From Phytoactinopolyspora limicola (GTDB lineage: Bacteria > Actinomycetota > Actinomycetes > Jiangellales > Jiangellaceae): a DNA stretch of 64,000 nucleotides. A model generated the notes under the pieces. The model had not been told where the DNA came from and did not search any database. It worked only from the letters and a program-made list of their open reading frames with translations. Location of the stretch: NCBI RefSeq assembly GCF_011320225.1, contig NZ_JAAOEN010000009.1, positions 164,285-228,284 of the forward strand. The letters are read 5' to 3'. Shown here in pieces: positions 28,383 to 37,752 of the stretch (the stretch's first letter is position 1; every line of letters starts with the position of its first letter). Made by a program: the position numbers and the translations under genes.

Positions 28383-29846
28383 GTGACATCCTTCCCAGCT
28401 TTGTCCCGCGACGACGACCGCCAGGTGGATGCCACCCGGATCGCCCGTGCCGTCCGCACATCGAGCGGCACCACCCATGACCTGGATGAGATCGGCCGCT
28501 GGATCGATGAGCAGCGGCCCGGAATGTCGACCGACGCCGAGATCGTCCCGCTGGGGCAACTCGCCGGATGGCGGCTCGATCCGGCGTCTGGTGTGCTTGG
28601 CCACCAAAGTGGCCGGTTCTTCACGGTCGAGGGGCTGCGGATCTCTATGCCGGGCAACGCGGTACCCGAATGGGATCAGCCGATCCTCAACCAGCCGGAG
28701 ATCGGCATCCTGGGTCTGCTGGTGCGGGAGGCAGGTGGGGCTCTCGAGTGCCTGGTCCAGGCCAAGGCGGAGCCCGGAAATCGCAACGGTATTCAGATTT
28801 CCCCCACGGTTCAGGCAACGTCGAGCAATCAGGCCCAGGTGCATGGTGGTGCAGCCATTCCGTACCTCGAGTACTTCGTCGACGCCAGGCGGCACAGGGT
28901 GATCACGGATGTCCTGCAGTCCGAGCAGGGCGCCTGGTTCCTCGGCAAGCGCAACCGCAACGTCGTGGTAGAGGTGGACGACCCACTGGAGCCGCTGCCC
29001 GGGTTTCGCTGGCTGCCGGTTGGCCTCCTACACCAGTTGCTCGCGGTGGACGATCTGGTGAACATGGACACCCGCACCGTGCTGTCCTGCCTCCCGTTCG
29101 CCGCCTCTGATGTCGCTGTCCGCCGGGAGGCGCCCGGCTCAGGGTTCCCCCGGTCGGTTCTGCGTTCCGGTGACGAACGTTCCGGGTGTCTGATCCCCAC
29201 GGGAAAGATCCTGAGCTGGATCACTGAGCGACGGTCGGCCTGCCGGATCGAGCGCACCCCGATGCCGCTGACGGAGTTGTCCGGCTGGCGTTTCACCGAT
29301 GCCGCGATCGTGCACGAAACCGGGCAGTTCTTCGAGGTGATCGGCGTTGACGTCCACGCCACCGGACGTGAGGTAGCTCGGTGGTCGCAACCGATGCTGG
29401 CCGCTAGGGGCACCGGGCTGGTGGCGTTCTTGGTGCGGCAAATCTCCGGAGTGTTGCATGTGCTGGTCCAGCTGCGCCGCGAGCCGGGAATTCCTGGCGG
29501 CGTCGAGCTGGCCCCAACGGTCCAGTGCACGCCGGACAGTTACGCACACGTGCCGGAGCTACCCCGCCCGCCATTTCTGGACGAGGTCCTTGGCGCGCGG
29601 CCGGAGCAGGTTCGGTTCGACACATTCCTGTCCGACGAGGGCGGCCGGTTCTTCCATACCCGCAGCCGCCATTTGATCGTCGAGACCGATATGGCGTATG
29701 ACCACCCGGACTACCGCTGGATGGCATGTCATCAGCTCGACGCCTTGCTTAGGCACAGCGACTACATCAATATGCAGGCCCGCAGCTTGCTTGCCTGCCT
29801 GCGCAGCCAGGCGGTGTCCGACGGGCCGCGGTGGAGGCGCGGATGA
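28383..29846 (+). CDS. NDP-hexose 2,3-dehydratase (EvaA/TylX3-like)
   Basis: A 487-residue protein of two homologous halves. LGQLAGWRLDPASG with a GRFFTVEGLRI strand recurs as LTELSGWRFTDAA and GQFFEVIGVDV. WFLGKRNRNVVVEV and HTRSRHLIVETD repeat similarly. This internal duplication is typical of the family. The enzyme removes the C2 hydroxyl of dTDP-4-keto-6-deoxyglucose to start 2-deoxysugar formation. GTG at 28383 has AAAGGAGC. It heads a block of four sugar genes. Confidence 0.86.
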   Translation: MTSFPALSRDDDRQVDATRIARAVRTSSGTTHDLDEIGRWIDEQRPGMSTDAEIVPLGQLAGWRLDPASGVLGHQSGRFFTVEGLRISMPGNAVPEWDQPILNQPEIGILGLLVREAGGALECLVQAKAEPGNRNGIQISPTVQATSSNQAQVHGGAAIPYLEYFVDARRHRVITDVLQSEQGAWFLGKRNRNVVVEVDDPLEPLPGFRWLPVGLLHQLLAVDDLVNMDTRTVLSCLPFAASDVAVRREAPGSGFPRSVLRSGDERSGCLIPTGKILSWITERRSACRIERTPMPLTELSGWRFTDAAIVHETGQFFEVIGVDVHATGREVARWSQPMLAARGTGLVAFLVRQISGVLHVLVQLRREPGIPGGVELAPTVQCTPDSYAHVPELPRPPFLDEVLGARPEQVRFDTFLSDEGGRFFHTRSRHLIVETDMAYDHPDYRWMACHQLDALLRHSDYINMQARSLLACLRSQAVSDGPRWRRG

Positions 29847-30802
29847 GGGCCGTCGCCGGCCGCGGTAACCGGCCGCGGGTAGTTGTGTTGGGAGCTTCCG
29901 GCCCCGTGGGCTCCGCCGTAGCGGGAGCGCTGGCCAGCCGTGGGATAGCGCTCCGGCTCGTCGCGCGTCGCCCCTGTCCACCGCCGCGTGGGGCCGCCGC
30001 CGACGTCCGTGCCGTCGACCTTACGGCCCCCGGAGCGCTTGCTGGCGCCGTCGCCGATGTCGACGCGGTGGTGCACCTGGTGGCGTATACCACCGACGCC
30101 CGGTCCTGGCGGATCGCGTTGGATGACCCGGCAGGGTACCGGGTGAATGTCGAGCTGGTCGACGAGCTCGTCACGGTGCTGGGCCGCACCCGGCCGGCGG
30201 CGACGGTGGTGCTGGCCAGCACCACAGCGCACACCGACGCACCGGCGTCGGCCTACGTGCAACAGAAGATGCACGCCGAAGACCTCCTCATGGCGGCGAC
30301 CCGGGCCGGTGTGCTTCGCGGCATGGTGGTGCGGCTGCCGACCATCTACGGACTATGTCCCGGGGAGCGGATACGGGACCGGGGGGTCGTGGCGACGGTG
30401 GCCCGTAGGGCGCTGGCCGGTGCGCCGATCACGATGTGGACCGACGGCCGTGTCGACCGTCATTTCCTGCACAGACGGGACGTCGGTGCAGCTTTCTCCG
30501 CATCGCTGCGGCATGCCGGTGCGCTGGTGGGTGGCTGCTGGTCCTTGGGGGCCGACGAGAGCACACCGCTCGCCGAGGTCTTCTACGCCATCGCCGACCT
30601 GGCGGCCACCCACACCGGGAAACCGCCCGTGCCCGTCATCAGGGTTGAACCGCCAACAGGAGCGGTCGCCGAAGACCTGGTCGGCGTGGCCGTCGACAGT
30701 TCGGCCTTCCGGACGGTCACCGGCTGGTCCCCTCAGGTCCCGTTGCGTGAAGGACTCAGACGCACAGTGGCCGCCCTCGCGGCTGAGATGGAGGAACAGT
30801 GA
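29843..30802 (+). CDS. NDP-hexose 4-ketoreductase (EvaE-like SDR)
   Basis: A 319-residue extended SDR. The Rossmann motif is [14 protein letters not shown] near the N terminus; [11 protein letters not shown] and the [21 protein letters not shown] segment with Tyr and Lys of the active site follow. [12 protein letters not shown] is typical of sugar epimerases/reductases. Placed between the 2,3-dehydratase and the C3 aminotransferase genes, it most likely reduces the C4 ketone in the last sugar step. The start overlaps the preceding stop (ATGA). Confidence 0.83.
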   Translation: MRAVAGRGNRPRVVVLGASGPVGSAVAGALASRGIALRLVARRPCPPPRGAAADVRAVDLTAPGALAGAVADVDAVVHLVAYTTDARSWRIALDDPAGYRVNVELVDELVTVLGRTRPAATVVLASTTAHTDAPASAYVQQKMHAEDLLMAATRAGVLRGMVVRLPTIYGLCPGERIRDRGVVATVARRALAGAPITMWTDGRVDRHFLHRRDVGAAFSASLRHAGALVGGCWSLGADESTPLAEVFYAIADLAATHTGKPPVPVIRVEPPTGAVAEDLVGVAVDSSAFRTVTGWSPQVPLREGLRRTVAALAAEMEEQ

Positions 30803-31911
30803 GCACCCGAGTCTGGACTTATCTGCCGGAGTATGAGCAGGAGAAGGACGACATTCTGGACGCGGTGCGGACGGTGTTCGAGTCGGGGCAGCTCATCTTG
30901 GGCAAGAGTGTGCACGGATTCGAGCAGGAGTTCGCCGCCTACCACGGGATGGCACATTGTGTTGGCGTCGACAACGGAACCAATGCGTTGGTGCTCGGCC
31001 TGCGGGCCCTCGGGGTTGGTCCTGGCGACGAGGTGATCACCGTCGCCAACACCGCGGCCCCCACCGTCGTCGCCATCCAGGCGATCGGCGCGGTCCCCGT
31101 CTTCGTGGACATGACAGCCAGCGACTACCTCATGGATGTCGAACAGGTCGGGGCCGCGATCACGCCGCGGACCAGTTGCCTGCTCCCGGTTCACCTGTAC
31201 GGCCAGTGTGTGCCGATGGCTGCGCTGCGGACCCTGGCGCACCGCCACGGGCTAACGATTCTGGAGGACTGTGCGCAGGCCCATGGCGCGACCCATCATG
31301 GTGAGCGAGCTGGTGCCATGGGAACGGCGGCCGCGTTCTCGTTCTATCCCACCAAGGTGCTCGGCGGCTACGGCGACGGCGGAGCGACTCTCACCGACAA
31401 CGGCGACGTCGCACACCGCCTGCGCCGCCTGCGGTACTACGGGATGGACGAAGGCCGGTACTACGTCGTCGAAACGCCGGGCTACAACAGCCGGTTGGAC
31501 GAAGTACAAGCGGAGATCTTGCGCAGGAAGCTGACCCGGCTGCCGACCTATCTCGAGGGCCGGCGTCGGGTAGCCGAGCGCTACGCCGAAGGCCTCCGAG
31601 ACACGGACCTGATCCTCCCCTCCGTGAGCCCGGGAAACCAGCACGTCTACTACGTCTACGTCGTGCGCCATCCACGCCGCGACATGATCATGGCCGCGCT
31701 GCGTGAGCGCGGAATCGACCTCAATGTCAGCTATCCCTGGCCGGTACATCTGATGAGCGGCTTCGCCCACCTCGGCTACCGGCCCGGATCGCTTCCGGTG
31801 ACCGAAGCGGCGTCGGCGGAGATCTTCTCCTTGCCGATGTACCCCGCCCTGCCGCCAAGCACACAGGACACGGTGATCGCGGCGATCCGCGACGTGTTGG
31901 GCGTGCGGTGA
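30799..31911 (+). CDS. DegT/DnrJ/EryC1 PLP-dependent sugar aminotransferase
   Basis: A 370-residue aminotransferase. PLP is held through K186 ([15 protein letters not shown]) and D157 in [31 protein letters not shown] and the [13 protein letters not shown] helix are standard for the family. It would install the amino group at C3 of the deoxysugar, as EvaB does in the vancosamine pathway. Amino-acid donor and regiochemistry are inferred from neighbours. It starts with GTG in a GTGA overlap. Confidence 0.88.
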   Translation: MSTRVWTYLPEYEQEKDDILDAVRTVFESGQLILGKSVHGFEQEFAAYHGMAHCVGVDNGTNALVLGLRALGVGPGDEVITVANTAAPTVVAIQAIGAVPVFVDMTASDYLMDVEQVGAAITPRTSCLLPVHLYGQCVPMAALRTLAHRHGLTILEDCAQAHGATHHGERAGAMGTAAAFSFYPTKVLGGYGDGGATLTDNGDVAHRLRRLRYYGMDEGRYYVVETPGYNSRLDEVQAEILRRKLTRLPTYLEGRRRVAERYAEGLRDTDLILPSVSPGNQHVYYVYVVRHPRRDMIMAALRERGIDLNVSYPWPVHLMSGFAHLGYRPGSLPVTEAASAEIFSLPMYPALPPSTQDTVIAAIRDVLGVR

Positions 31912-31940
31912 GTTGCGGTGAGAGTGAAAGGAGCGCAGCC

Positions 31941-33173
31941 GTGAACCCATCCGAGAGCTTCCGCTGCCGGATCTGCCGCGGCCCGGTGTGGCAATTCCTC
32001 GACCTAGGGCGGCAGCCGATCTCGGATGCCTTCCGAACTGCCGGAGATACCGATCCGGAGTTCTTCTTCGACCTCGCGGTGGGCCGGTGTGCGGCGTGCA
32101 CGATGATCCAGCTGACCAATGCGGTGCCACGGGAGCGGATGTTCCACGCCGGCTATCCCTATCTTTCGTCGGGATCGGCGGTGATGCGGGAACACTTCGC
32201 CCGGACCGCGGCGTCGTTTCTCGAGACCGAGCTGCGTGATGACGGGTCCTTCGTGATCGAGATCGGCTGCAACGACGGAGTCATGCTCGGCATGATCGCC
32301 GAGGCGGGCCGCCGCCATCTCGGGGTGGAGCCATCGGCCGGGGTAGCGCGGATCGCCGAGGACGCGGAGGTACGGGTCCGCGTCGCGTTCTTCGAGGAGT
32401 CGACCGCCCGAGACATAGTCGCCACTGAGGGCCGGGCCGACCTGGCCTATTCGGCGAACACGATCTGTCACATCCCCTACCTGGACTCCGTATTCCGGGG
32501 TTTGGACGCGGTGCTCAAACCGAGTGGGATCTTCGTCTTCGAGGATCCGTATTTCGGAGACATCGTGGCCAAGACGTCATACGACCAGATCTACGACGAG
32601 CACTTCTACTACTTCACGGTGCGATCGGTGCGGGAAATGGTCCGCCGGTTCGGCTTCGAACTCGTCGACGTCGCGCCACTCGCCGTGCACGGCGGCGAGC
32701 TCCGGTACACCGTCGCTCGGGCCGGTCAGCGCACCGTCACGCCGGCCGTCGCGGAGTGGCTGGCTGCCGAAGAACGCGCGGGCCTCGCCGAGGCGATCAC
32801 CTGCTCCCGGTTCGCGGCCAACGTCGGGGCGAACCGTCGGGCCCTACGGGGGCTGTTGGAACGTTTGCACGAGGCCGGCCACTCGGTGGCTGGCTACGGA
32901 GCCACCGCGAAGAGTGCCACGGTGACCAACTTCGTCGGGATCACCCCGGAGCTGGTGTCGTACGTGTGTGACAGTACCCCGGCCAAACAAGGCCGGCTTA
33001 CCCCCGGAGCGCACCTGCCCGTGCTGAGCCCGGAACGATTCCGCGAGCCGTATCCGGACTATGCACTGCTGTTCGCCTGGAACCACGCCGAAGAGATCAT
33101 GGCGAAAGAACACGAGTTCCGGGACCACGGGGGCCGGTGGATCACGTACGTCCCGGACGTCGCCATCCGGTGA
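31941..33173 (+). CDS. NDP-hexose 3-C-methyltransferase (EvaC/TylCIII-like)
   Basis: A 410-residue sugar C-methyltransferase. The N-terminal zinc module has FRCRICRG and CAACTMIQL cysteines. The SAM motif is VIEIGCNDGVML, followed by DPYFGDIV and EHFYYFTVRSVREMVRRFGFELVDV. The C-terminal NDP-binding part has YGATAKSATVTNFVGI. It methylates C3 of a 4-keto deoxysugar. Together with the amino transfer this gives a branched 3-amino-3-C-methyl sugar. GTG at 31941 has GAAAGGAG; the upstream in-frame start lacks one. Confidence 0.86.
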   Translation: MNPSESFRCRICRGPVWQFLDLGRQPISDAFRTAGDTDPEFFFDLAVGRCAACTMIQLTNAVPRERMFHAGYPYLSSGSAVMREHFARTAASFLETELRDDGSFVIEIGCNDGVMLGMIAEAGRRHLGVEPSAGVARIAEDAEVRVRVAFFEESTARDIVATEGRADLAYSANTICHIPYLDSVFRGLDAVLKPSGIFVFEDPYFGDIVAKTSYDQIYDEHFYYFTVRSVREMVRRFGFELVDVAPLAVHGGELRYTVARAGQRTVTPAVAEWLAAEERAGLAEAITCSRFAANVGANRRALRGLLERLHEAGHSVAGYGATAKSATVTNFVGITPELVSYVCDSTPAKQGRLTPGAHLPVLSPERFREPYPDYALLFAWNHAEEIMAKEHEFRDHGGRWITYVPDVAIR

Positions 33174-33184
33174 GGACGTCGGCC

Positions 33185-34444
33185 ATGCGGGTGTTGTTCG
33201 TGCCTTATCCAGCCAGAACCCATATTCACCACCAGGTCCCGCTGGCCCGGGCGTTCCTCACTGCTGGGCACGACGTCCGGGTGGCGGTACAACCCGAATG
33301 GATCCCTGACATCGTGGCGGCAGGACTTCCGGCGGTCAGAATCGGCGATCCGATGGCGTGGTGGAAGATATTCGACAACCTCCCTTCCGCCGACCCAGCG
33401 GTGACCGGGCTTGACCTCAGCGAGTTCCGGCCCGGTGGTTGTTCATTCCAGTATCTGTACACCCGCTTCACCGTGATGGCCACGTATCCGCTGCACGAGG
33501 TGAGTGTTCAGCCGGTGGTGGACGAACTCGTCGCCGTCGCTCGGTCCTGGCGGCCGCACCTGGTGCTGTGGGACGAGGCGATGTTCGCCGCACCGATCGC
33601 GGCCCGGGCCTGTGGTGCGGCCCATGGTCGGCTGTTGACCAGCCTTGATCTGCTGGGGCAGATGCGCGTCGACTTCCTGGCTATGCTGGCGTGCCAGCCT
33701 GCCGCACGGCGGCACGATCCGTTCCGGGAGTGGCTCGGCTGGAATCTGCAGCGGTTCGGGTGTTCGTTCGGCGAGGACGTCGTCGTTGGGCAGTTCTCGT
33801 TGAACACCCATCCACCGTCGTTGCAGTACCCGCTGCCGAACCAGCTACAGCTCCGGTACGTGCCTTACTACGGCGGTGCGGAACTGCCCCGGGATGGTCA
33901 ACCCCCCGCCCGTCGCCGCCGGGTGTGCCTGACGTTCGGCTTGTCCTTGCGGGACGCCACCGGGACCGACGCAGAGAACGTCACCGATCTGCTGGACGCG
34001 GTGGCCGGGGTGGACGCGGAGGTGGTGGCCACCCTGAACCTGGGCCAAATGGACCCCGCACCCGTGGTACCGGGAAACGTCCGCATCGTCGACTTCGTGC
34101 CGATGAACTCGCTTCTTCCGACGTGTGCGGCGATTGTCCACCACGGTGGCGCTGGCACCGGTCTCTGTGCGGCGCTCCACGGTGTCCCGCAGATTCTGAT
34201 CCCCGATGGATCGTGGGACACAACACCCCGCGCCGAGGCGATGCGCCAACTCGGCGCCGGTGGACACCTCCGGCGGCAGACCTTCCGGCCCGAGGATCTC
34301 CGGGGCGAGCTGAACGCCGTCCTCGATGAGCAGGCCTATGTAGCCGGCGCGGCCACCCTGCGTTCGGAGATGTTGTCCGCACCGGCCCCAGCTGAACTCG
34401 TGCCGAGGATTTCCGAGTTGACCAGGAAGTTGGGTACCTCGTGA
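33185..34444 (+). CDS. GT1-type glycosyltransferase with P450-like partner (EryCIII/DesVII-like)
   Basis: A 419-residue GT-B enzyme. RVLFVPYPARTHIHHQVPLARAFLTAGHDVRVAV is the N-terminal acceptor motif. VCLTFGLSL and AIVHHGGAGTGLCAALHGVPQILIP form the nucleotide-sugar site. Enzymes like DesVII and EryCIII need a P450-like helper encoded next to them, and the following gene is exactly such a helper. It is the likeliest transferase for the aminosugar. GTG at 33170 is the alternative start. Confidence 0.87.
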   Translation: MRVLFVPYPARTHIHHQVPLARAFLTAGHDVRVAVQPEWIPDIVAAGLPAVRIGDPMAWWKIFDNLPSADPAVTGLDLSEFRPGGCSFQYLYTRFTVMATYPLHEVSVQPVVDELVAVARSWRPHLVLWDEAMFAAPIAARACGAAHGRLLTSLDLLGQMRVDFLAMLACQPAARRHDPFREWLGWNLQRFGCSFGEDVVVGQFSLNTHPPSLQYPLPNQLQLRYVPYYGGAELPRDGQPPARRRRVCLTFGLSLRDATGTDAENVTDLLDAVAGVDAEVVATLNLGQMDPAPVVPGNVRIVDFVPMNSLLPTCAAIVHHGGAGTGLCAALHGVPQILIPDGSWDTTPRAEAMRQLGAGGHLRRQTFRPEDLRGELNAVLDEQAYVAGAATLRSEMLSAPAPAELVPRISELTRKLGTS

Positions 34445-35796
34445 CCGGATCGGATCGGGGCGCCGCCACAGCTCTGGCCGGGTTGGGCCGGCACCTGATG
34501 ACCCTACGGAGCTTGCAGTGGATGGTGGGCGAGTCGGGGGACCCTTATGCGCTGCTGCTGCGTGGTGACGCCGGGCAGGTGCCCGTACTCCGCAACCGTG
34601 GTCCGGTGTGGCGCAGTGAGCTGGGCACCTGGGTGATCACCGAGGTGGACCTGGTGGCTCGGCTGCTCAGCGATCCACGGCTGGGGGCGCGGCATCGGGG
34701 GTGCTCCGGTCCCCAGGTACATCCGATCCAGGGCGGCCGCTGGCGTCGTCCGTCGTGCCATCCGCTGCCACTGGAGGGTGCGGCGCTTACCCTGTCGGGC
34801 GCGGAGGTTAGCCGCGTCACCCACCTTGCCGCGGCGGTATCAGCAGACGGGGCGGTGCCGACAGTCGGGGCGGCGACGACAGACGGGGCGGCGACGACAG
34901 GCGGGGCGGCGACGACAGACTGGGCGGCGACGGCGGAGCGGGTATCGGCCCAGCATGCCGACCGACTGACCGGCGCGTCGGAGGTGACGGTCGACGGCAG
35001 TACCGAGGTGATGGCCGGCTTTGCCCGGCCGGCCGCCGGCCAGACCCTCGCGGTGCTTCTTGAGCTGCCGGCGGCGTTGTCGGAACAGCTCGCCGAGGTC
35101 GGCGCCGACCTCGCACCGGCTCTCGACGCCGGGCTGAGTCCGCTGTGGCTGGACACCGCCGCGCGGGTGGTGGTTGCCGCGCCCCGAATCCGCCGGCTGG
35201 TGACGGATGTCGTCGGGAGTGGTGCGCCGGGCGGCGGGCTGATCGAAGAACTCCGCGGGGCGGCGCGAAGTACCAGGCTGGATGTGGACGACGTCGGAAA
35301 CGCCGTGGCTTCGTTGGCGGTCGCCGGAGTCGAGATGGCCGTGCAAACCGTCGGGAAGACCGTGGCGCGGTTGCTCACGACGAACACCTGGAGCCCGGAG
35401 TTGGTCGAGGGCGCGGTTGAGCACACCTTGCGGTACGACCCGCCGGTGCGGCTGGTGAGCCTGGTCGCGCAGGAAGCAGTGGAGGTAGCGGGCGGGCAGA
35501 TCGGCGCCGACGATCACGTGGTGCTTCTGGTGGCCGAACCCGAGCATCGAACGGCATCGGCACGGGCATCGGCGCCCGGGTCGGCATCGGGTCCGCCGCC
35601 GCTGTGTCTGAGTGGGGGACCGGCGGTGGGGCTGGTCGCGGGTTTCGTCCGATGCCAGGCGACGGCGGCGATTCGGGTGCTGGCGACCCGGTTTCCGGAG
35701 GCGGTGCTGGCCGGAGACGTCGTGTACCGCCCGTTGGCGCCGGTCACCGGTGGCCTGCTCGAACTGCCGGTGATCCTGGGAAGGAGTGCTCGGTGA
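34441..35796 (+). CDS. P450-like auxiliary protein without haem cysteine (EryCII/DesVIII-like)
   Basis: A 451-residue protein with the P450 fold but no haem ligand. The usual FGxGxHxCxG loop reads LSGGPAVGLVAG, with Gly in place of Cys. The ExxR Glu is replaced (EHTLRYDPPV has His at the usual position), and the I helix keeps VAGVEMA. This is the state of EryCII/DesVIII helpers that activate a glycosyltransferase. It overlaps the transferase gene by 4 bp. A run of 18-bp tandem repeats encodes an unusual GAATTDGAATTG stretch near residues 140-165. Confidence 0.82.
   Translation: MTGSDRGAATALAGLGRHLMTLRSLQWMVGESGDPYALLLRGDAGQVPVLRNRGPVWRSELGTWVITEVDLVARLLSDPRLGARHRGCSGPQVHPIQGGRWRRPSCHPLPLEGAALTLSGAEVSRVTHLAAAVSADGAVPTVGAATTDGAATTGGAATTDWAATAERVSAQHADRLTGASEVTVDGSTEVMAGFARPAAGQTLAVLLELPAALSEQLAEVGADLAPALDAGLSPLWLDTAARVVVAAPRIRRLVTDVVGSGAPGGGLIEELRGAARSTRLDVDDVGNAVASLAVAGVEMAVQTVGKTVARLLTTNTWSPELVEGAVEHTLRYDPPVRLVSLVAQEAVEVAGGQIGADDHVVLLVAEPEHRTASARASAPGSASGPPPLCLSGGPAVGLVAGFVRCQATAAIRVLATRFPEAVLAGDVVYRPLAPVTGGLLELPVILGRSAR
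34866..34937. repeat. 18-bp tandem repeat within the P450-like gene
   Basis: The unit CGGGGCGGCGACGACAGA occurs three times (34866-34919, one mismatch) with a decayed fourth copy. It keeps frame (6 codons) and encodes GAATTD-like repeats in a loop of the P450-like protein. Confidence 0.75.
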
Positions 35797-36746
35797 GGTA
35801 TTCGATCTTCTTACCGGTGATGCCAACCAAGCTGGAACAACTGCTGCCGTTTGCCGGCCTCGCACAGTGGAGCCGAGCTGAGCGGATCTGGCTGGGCCAC
35901 AACCTCACTGTCGACACCCATCAGGTGTTCAGTGGTATCGCGGCGGCCGGGTTCCGGATCCCGATGGGGGTAGGGGTGACGCTGACCCCGATGACGCATC
36001 CGTTCGCCGCCGCGCTTCATGCACGTTCCGTGGCGGCGATCTCCGGACATCCGTTCGTTGCCGGGTTCGGACCGGGCGCCCCGGAAGTCCAGCGGGCCGT
36101 CCTGGGCGCACCTTATCGACGTCCACTCGTGGCTATGCGGGAGTATGTGACCGCGGTTCGGGACTTGCTGGCCGGAAACGCACTCGACGTCGAGGGAGAC
36201 TACATCGTCGGGCGGCTGCGGCTACCTGTGGTCGCCACGTCACCGGTGGAGGTGGGGTTGGGGGTGCTGCGGCCGGGCATGGCGAAACTGGCTGGTGAGG
36301 TTGCCGACGTCGCGATCACCTGGTTGACCCCGGCCCGGTACGTCCACGACGTGCTGCTGCCGGCCATGCGCAAGGGCGCCGCCGAGGCCAGCCGGCCCTG
36401 CCCACGTATGGTGGTGATCATCCCGGTCTGCTGCACCGAGAGCGGCCGGGACGTCGCGGAGGTGGTGCAGGCGACGTGCGGGCTGCACCTCGCAGCACCG
36501 CACTACCGCACGATGCTGCTCCAGGCTGGAATCGAGGTGGCTGCGTCGAATCCGGCGGTGACCGCCGAACGGCTGCTGTCCGGTGGGGCTTTCCTGGCCG
36601 GCACGGCGGACGAGTTGGCTGGGCAGGCGGCCGAGTTCGCGGCCGCGGGGGTGGATGAGCTAGTGCTGAACCTCAGCGGCGTGCAGGATCGGTACGGAAC
36701 GCGGGCCACCCTTGCCGACCTGGCCACGATCTTGTCCGTGGAGTGA
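35793..36746 (+). CDS. LLM-class flavin/F420-dependent oxidoreductase
   Basis: A 317-residue luciferase-like monooxygenase-fold protein. It has RIWLGHNLTVDTHQVFSGIAA near the start, GVGVTLTPMTHPFAAALHARSVAAISGHPFVAGFGPG, and VLRPGMAKLAGEVADVAITWLTP in the middle. Many actinobacterial members use F420. It may reduce a dehydro residue or a double bond in the product, but the substrate is unknown. It ends the RiPP operon, 7 bp from a convergent gene. Confidence 0.8.
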   Translation: MRYSIFLPVMPTKLEQLLPFAGLAQWSRAERIWLGHNLTVDTHQVFSGIAAAGFRIPMGVGVTLTPMTHPFAAALHARSVAAISGHPFVAGFGPGAPEVQRAVLGAPYRRPLVAMREYVTAVRDLLAGNALDVEGDYIVGRLRLPVVATSPVEVGLGVLRPGMAKLAGEVADVAITWLTPARYVHDVLLPAMRKGAAEASRPCPRMVVIIPVCCTESGRDVAEVVQATCGLHLAAPHYRTMLLQAGIEVAASNPAVTAERLLSGGAFLAGTADELAGQAAEFAAAGVDELVLNLSGVQDRYGTRATLADLATILSVE

Positions 36747-36753
36747 ACGGCCG

Positions 36754-37728
36754 CTAGCCGCCAACCGTAAAGACGATCTTTCCGAACACTTCTCCACGAG
36801 CTAGGGCGGCGAAGCCGCTGCGGGCGTCCACCAGGGGGACAACCCGGTTCAGTGGCGGATATACGCCAGTCTGGCCACACAACCGCACCAGGTCCTCCAA
36901 CTCGGCGCGGGTGCCCAACTTTACCCCGATGATCGACAGCTGTTTCATGAAGATATGGCGTAGGAACGCAGCCGGCATCGCGCCGCTGGTTGCCCCGCTG
37001 ACCACGATCGATCCGCCGGGACGGGTGGCCTGGATCGAGTGTCTCCAGGTGTCCTGGCCAACCGTCTCCATAACCGCGTCCACCTGCCTGGGCAGCCGCG
37101 TTCCGGTGGCGAAGGCGGCATCGGCCCCCCGTCTCAGAGCGTTCTCTCGCTTGATTTCGCTGCGGCTGGTCACCCAGATCCGGTGTCCGACGGCGGTGCC
37201 GAGGCACACCAACGCGGTGGCCACTCCGCCGCCCGCTCCCTGTACGAGCACCGTGGACTCGGGGGGCAACCGCACCGCTGTGAAGAGCATCCGATACGCG
37301 GTGAGCCAGGTGCCGGGCAGGCAGGCGGCGGCCACGAAGTTCAGGTGGGTGGGCTTCGGAATAAGGCAGTGCCGAGGCACGGTCACCAGCTCGGCGAAGG
37401 TGCCGTCGTGGCTTTCGCTCAGCACCCGGTGCCGCGGGTCGAGTGTCTCGTTGCCCGGATAGGTCCGGGCCTCGTTTATCACCGGGTAGACGATCACTTC
37501 GTTGCCTTCGTGATCGATCCCCGCGGCCTCGCTGCCAAGGACTACCGGTAGCCGCTGGCCAGGTGGTGTGACACCACGCAGCGTCCAGAGGTCATGGTGG
37601 TTGAGCGATGTCGCCTTGACCCGAACCACGGCCCAGCCGGGTGGCGGGTCGGGATCCCGGTACTCACCGAGACGAAGGTGGTCAAGCGGCCGCCCGGCAT
37701 CCGAACCGGTGGCAAACACGGCGAACAA
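36754..37728 (-). CDS. MDR zinc-type/quinone oxidoreductase-like protein
   Basis: A 324-residue medium-chain oxidoreductase. SLNHHDLWTLRGVTPPGQRLPVVLGSEAAG is near the N terminus, the cofactor loop is VQGAGGGVATAL, and the tail ends GEVFGKIVFTVGG. The start is TTG with GGGAGG upstream; GTG three codons later is possible. It is the last gene of the leftward exporter operon, 24 bp after the permease, so it may act on the cluster product or be unrelated. It is convergent with the LLM gene. Confidence 0.78.
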   Translation of the reverse strand: MFAVFATGSDAGRPLDHLRLGEYRDPDPPPGWAVVRVKATSLNHHDLWTLRGVTPPGQRLPVVLGSEAAGIDHEGNEVIVYPVINEARTYPGNETLDPRHRVLSESHDGTFAELVTVPRHCLIPKPTHLNFVAAACLPGTWLTAYRMLFTAVRLPPESTVLVQGAGGGVATALVCLGTAVGHRIWVTSRSEIKRENALRRGADAAFATGTRLPRQVDAVMETVGQDTWRHSIQATRPGGSIVVSGATSGAMPAAFLRHIFMKQLSIIGVKLGTRAELEDLVRLCGQTGVYPPLNRVVPLVDARSGFAALARGEVFGKIVFTVGG

Positions 37729-37752
37729 CGCATCGCCCTCCCGTCGTCCGGG

